This document shows positions 61,859-64,000 of a DNA stretch of 64,000 nt, piece by piece. How positions within the stretch are numbered: the first letter of the stretch is position 1; each line of letters begins with the position of its first letter. A program made the translations under genes and the position numbers. This DNA is from Phycisphaerae bacterium. Its GTDB lineage: Bacteria > Planctomycetota > Phycisphaerae > UBA1845. Location of the stretch: the NCBI GenBank assembly GCA_013360585.1, contig JABWBH010000005.1, positions 62,001 through 126,000 of the forward strand, read 5' to 3'. The notes under the pieces are model-generated. The model ran no database searches, had not been told where the DNA came from, and was given only the letters and a program-made list of their open reading frames with translations.

Positions 61859-62254
61859 TCACGACGCCGTCCGGGATGGCGACGCCACTTGCGTGACCTG
61901 GAGACCGAAGTTCTCGCCCACTTTCACCGCAACCCCTCGGGCGATCAGACGATTATTCGCCAGAAGATCCAGCTCCGAGGACGCAGGCGTGTCGAACTCC
62001 ACGATCGAACCCGGCGTCAGGTCGAGGATCGCCCGGACGCGCATCTGCCGCTCCGCCACGCGGACACGCAGCGGGACCGTCAGACGCAGCAATCCGTGAG
62101 CAGGTTCGCTGGCGGGCGTACACGCCTTCGACGCGGCGTCAGGCGCCGCCGGAAAAGCCGATACCGGGTGCGGAGCGGCAATCTCCGCGCGGTTCCCGGG
62201 CGGTTCGGGATCAGATGTCGTAGCGCGGGCTTTTTCCTGAGTCAGGACCATCAT
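61859..62254 (-). CDS. FliN-like flagellar motor switch protein (SpoA domain)
   Basis: 131 aa from the ATG at 62254 (or 62251). Residues about 1-55 are Pro/Ala/Glu-rich and unstructured. The C-terminal about 75 residues are a typical SpoA/FliN domain: LLRLTVPLRVRVAERQM, ILDLTPGSIVEFDTPA, LLANNRLIARGVAVKVGENFGLQV. In flagella FliN forms the C-ring switch; in type III secretion similar domains form the sorting platform. No other flagellar genes in the window. It follows fabF after 164 bp with a likely terminator between them, so it is probably a separate unit. Confidence 0.87.
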   Translation of the reverse strand: MMVLTQEKARATTSDPEPPGNRAEIAAPHPVSAFPAAPDAASKACTPASEPAHGLLRLTVPLRVRVAERQMRVRAILDLTPGSIVEFDTPASSELDLLANNRLIARGVAVKVGENFGLQVTQVASPSRTAS

Positions 62255-62396
62255 GATGGTGCCGGCGCGGCGCGCAGCGCCTCGCCGGACGAACGATCCT
62301 GTATCGGCGGCGATGGCGGGACGGTTCAGCACCACGAAGAACCAGGCGGCAGGCGTTGCGCGATCGCGCCGGTTTCGCGGCGCCTCTTCCGATAAC

Positions 62397-62414
62397 CCCG
62401 CGGAAAACCGCGGG
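62397..62414 (-). terminator. Candidate intrinsic terminator after fabF
   Basis: CCCGCGG-TTTT-CCGCGGG on the minus strand, a perfect 7-bp stem starting a few bases after the fabF stop, followed by GGTTATC. The T-tract is poor, so efficiency is uncertain. Confidence 0.5.
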
Positions 62415-62418
62415 CCCG

Positions 62419-63660
62419 TCACGGAAACCGCTTCACGATCAGGGTGGCGTTGTGCCCGCCGAATCCGAACGAGTTGTTCATCGCCGCCCGGACAGGCATG
62501 TCGCGGGCCGTGTTCGGAACGTAGTCCAGGTCGCACCCCTCGCTCGGATGCTCAAGGTTGATCGTCGGCGGAACCACGCTGTTGGCCAGACTCAGCACGC
62601 ACGCGATCATCTCCACCCCCCCGCTCGCCCCGAGAAGGTGCCCGACCGAACTCTTCGTGCTGCTGACCACGAGATTGCGCGAGGTCGGTCCGAAGACCGC
62701 TTTGATCGCCATCGTCTCCGCAAGGTCGCCCAGCGGCGTGCTCGTCCCGTGGGCGTTGATGTAATCAATTTCGTCCGCGTTCATGCCCGCGTCGCGCAGA
62801 CACGCCCGCATCGCCGCCGCCGCCCCGTCGCCCGTCTCCAGCGGTTGCGTAATGTGACCGGCGTCAGAACTCGCCCCGTACCCGGCGACCTCCGCAAGAA
62901 TGTGCGCGCCTCGCTTCCGCGCGAACTCCAGCTCCTCGAAAACCAGGACGCCCGCCCCCTCCGCCAGCACGAAACCGTCGCGGTCCCGGTCAAACGGGCG
63001 GCTCGCCCGATGCGGCTCGTCGTTCCGGCAGCTCAACGCCTTCATCGCCGCAAACGCCGAAAGTCCCAGCGGCGTCAGCGCCGCCTCCGTCCCTCCGGTC
63101 ACCACGGCGTCCGCGATCCCCGCTCGGATCGTCGCCACGGCGTCGCCCATCGCGTTCGCCGCCGAGGCGCACGCCGTCGCCACCACCTGGCTGACCCCCT
63201 TGATCCCGAACTCCATCGAGATGTTCCCCGCCGCCGCGTTGACCATCAGACGCGGGATCGTGAACGCCGAGACTTTGTCCGGGCCTTTCTCCAGGAGACG
63301 GTAGTGCTGATCCTCGATCTCTTTCAGACCCCCGATGCCCGACCCGAGAATCACTCCGATCCGATGAGGGTCCACCGACCCGAGGTTCAGTCCCGCCTGG
63401 TGGATCGCCTCGTGCGCAGCCTGAAGCGCCATCTGCGAGAAGCGGTCCAGACGCTTCGCCGACTTGCGGTCGATAAAGTCGCCCAGCTTAAAGTCGGTGC
63501 ACTCGCCTCCAAAGCGCACCTCGAACATCTCCGTCGGAAACAGCGTCACCGAGCGGACGCCGCTGCGCCCCTCGATCAACCCGTCCCAGAACCGGTCCAC
63601 GCCCATCCCCAGCGGCGTGACCGCTCCCATCCCGGTTATGACGACTCGTCGTCGGTTCAT
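62419..63660 (-). CDS. fabF: Beta-ketoacyl-ACP synthase II
   Basis: 413 aa from the ATG at 63660 (MNRRRVVITGMGAVTPLG). The catalytic Cys164 sits in VATACASAANAMGDA. The two His are in NAHGTSTPLGD and SVGHLLGASG, completing the Cys-His-His triad. Ends NSFGFGGHNATLIVKRF. Condenses malonyl-ACP with acyl-ACP in fatty-acid elongation. Lies 104 bp downstream of acpP on the same strand, the usual acpP-fabF order. An upstream in-frame start (63714) would add 18 unrelated residues. Confidence 0.97.
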   Translation of the reverse strand: MNRRRVVITGMGAVTPLGMGVDRFWDGLIEGRSGVRSVTLFPTEMFEVRFGGECTDFKLGDFIDRKSAKRLDRFSQMALQAAHEAIHQAGLNLGSVDPHRIGVILGSGIGGLKEIEDQHYRLLEKGPDKVSAFTIPRLMVNAAAGNISMEFGIKGVSQVVATACASAANAMGDAVATIRAGIADAVVTGGTEAALTPLGLSAFAAMKALSCRNDEPHRASRPFDRDRDGFVLAEGAGVLVFEELEFARKRGAHILAEVAGYGASSDAGHITQPLETGDGAAAAMRACLRDAGMNADEIDYINAHGTSTPLGDLAETMAIKAVFGPTSRNLVVSSTKSSVGHLLGASGGVEMIACVLSLANSVVPPTINLEHPSEGCDLDYVPNTARDMPVRAAMNNSFGFGGHNATLIVKRFP

Positions 63661-63764
63661 GAAACGTGTATTGCCCCGAAACCGCCCCTCGCGCCTCGTC
63701 CGCGCTCCCATCACGGCGCGGCGACGCCCGGACGCAGTTCCGGCGCCGATGAGGCCCGCGACTC

Positions 63765-64000
63765 TTACTTCTTCGCCTGAATCATCTTCTCAACGTAGGC
63801 CACCGCGTCGCCCACCGTCTTGATCTTCTCCGCTTCCTCGTCCGGGATGGACGTGTCAAACTCGTCCTCCAGCTCCATCACCAGTTCGACGGTGTCCAGT
63901 GAGTCGGCGTTCAGATCGTCGACGAACGACGTCTCCGCCGTGATCTCCCCCTTGTCCACCCCCATCTGGTCGCTGACGATCTGGATGACCTTCTGCAAGA
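63765..64000 (-). CDS. acpP: Acyl carrier protein (5' end beyond window)
   Basis: At least 77 residues; the frame stays open to the right edge. The first in-window candidate start (TTG at 63998) falls within what is normally residue 8 or so, so the true start is outside. [21 protein letters not shown] contains the DSL motif whose Ser carries phosphopantetheine, and [19 protein letters not shown] is typical of AcpP. Carries acyl chains for fatty-acid synthesis. Gene order acpP-fabF supports the call. Confidence 0.96.
   Translation of the reverse strand, partial: LQKVIQIVSDQMGVDKGEITAETSFVDDLNADSLDTVELVMELEDEFDTSIPDEEAEKIKTVGDAVAYVEKMIQAKK

Overview
The window is high-GC bacterial DNA whose gene content points to Planctomycetota (PVC group). 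The markers are a DUF1570-type lipoprotein, a ThuA plus DUF1080 secreted protein, a non-canonical sulfatase, giant secreted beta-helix and Rhs proteins, 'GWN' secreted modules and a GbsR/MarR regulator. This is inferred from protein families; there is no rRNA here to fix the lineage. Both ends cut genes: a ferredoxin/FAD oxidoreductase on the left and acpP on the right.

1-3.6 kb: operon for a 2-oxoacid:ferredoxin oxidoreductase (FAD/ferredoxin electron-transfer subunit, alpha and beta subunits) with a small Skp/OmpH-like exported protein inserted between subunits. 3.6-4.5 kb: the only long non-coding stretch, with a G-rich 8-bp tandem repeat and several hairpins, ending at tRNA-Phe.

4.7-23.4 kb (minus strand): about 19 kb of five consecutive exported-protein genes. 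In transcription order these are a 552-aa GWN protein, a 2914-aa beta-helix/helical giant, two short related secreted proteins, and a 2277-aa SpvB/VCBS/Rhs protein ending in a metzincin-type zinc protease domain. A GWN module pair is inserted in the Rhs core, linking it to the first gene. This is the best candidate here for an undescribed system, possibly a Tc- or polymorphic-toxin-like apparatus.

23.6-35.3 kb: a double four-Cys protein, a Gfo/Idh/MocA oxidoreductase, a DsbD-like thiol reductase, a DUF1570 lipoprotein, a GT39-like membrane protein, a GbsR/MarR regulator with a promoter/operator overlap, another polytopic protein, aat, a FolD with substituted cyclohydrolase residues, and PduO-type cobalamin adenosyltransferase. 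35.4-45.7 kb: a second beta-helix protein sharing a C-terminal module with the 11.5 kb gene, enoyl-CoA hydratase, ThuA-DUF1080, VOC protein, a zinc-ribbon gene broken by an in-frame TGA, a SprT-like metalloprotease, two RbsC-type permeases without an ATPase, a RidA protein and CstA.

45.7-64 kb: an OmpR-type two-component system, MtfA-like peptidase, lipid kinase, acylphosphatase, sulfatase-like hydrolase, queA, a Ser/Thr/Pro-rich TPR-like protein, tRNA-Tyr, metF, apt, a 567-aa coiled-coil protein of unknown function, acyl-CoA dehydrogenase, an isolated FliN-like protein, fabF and acpP. Most of this is housekeeping. Short palindromic elements recur in four intergenic gaps.
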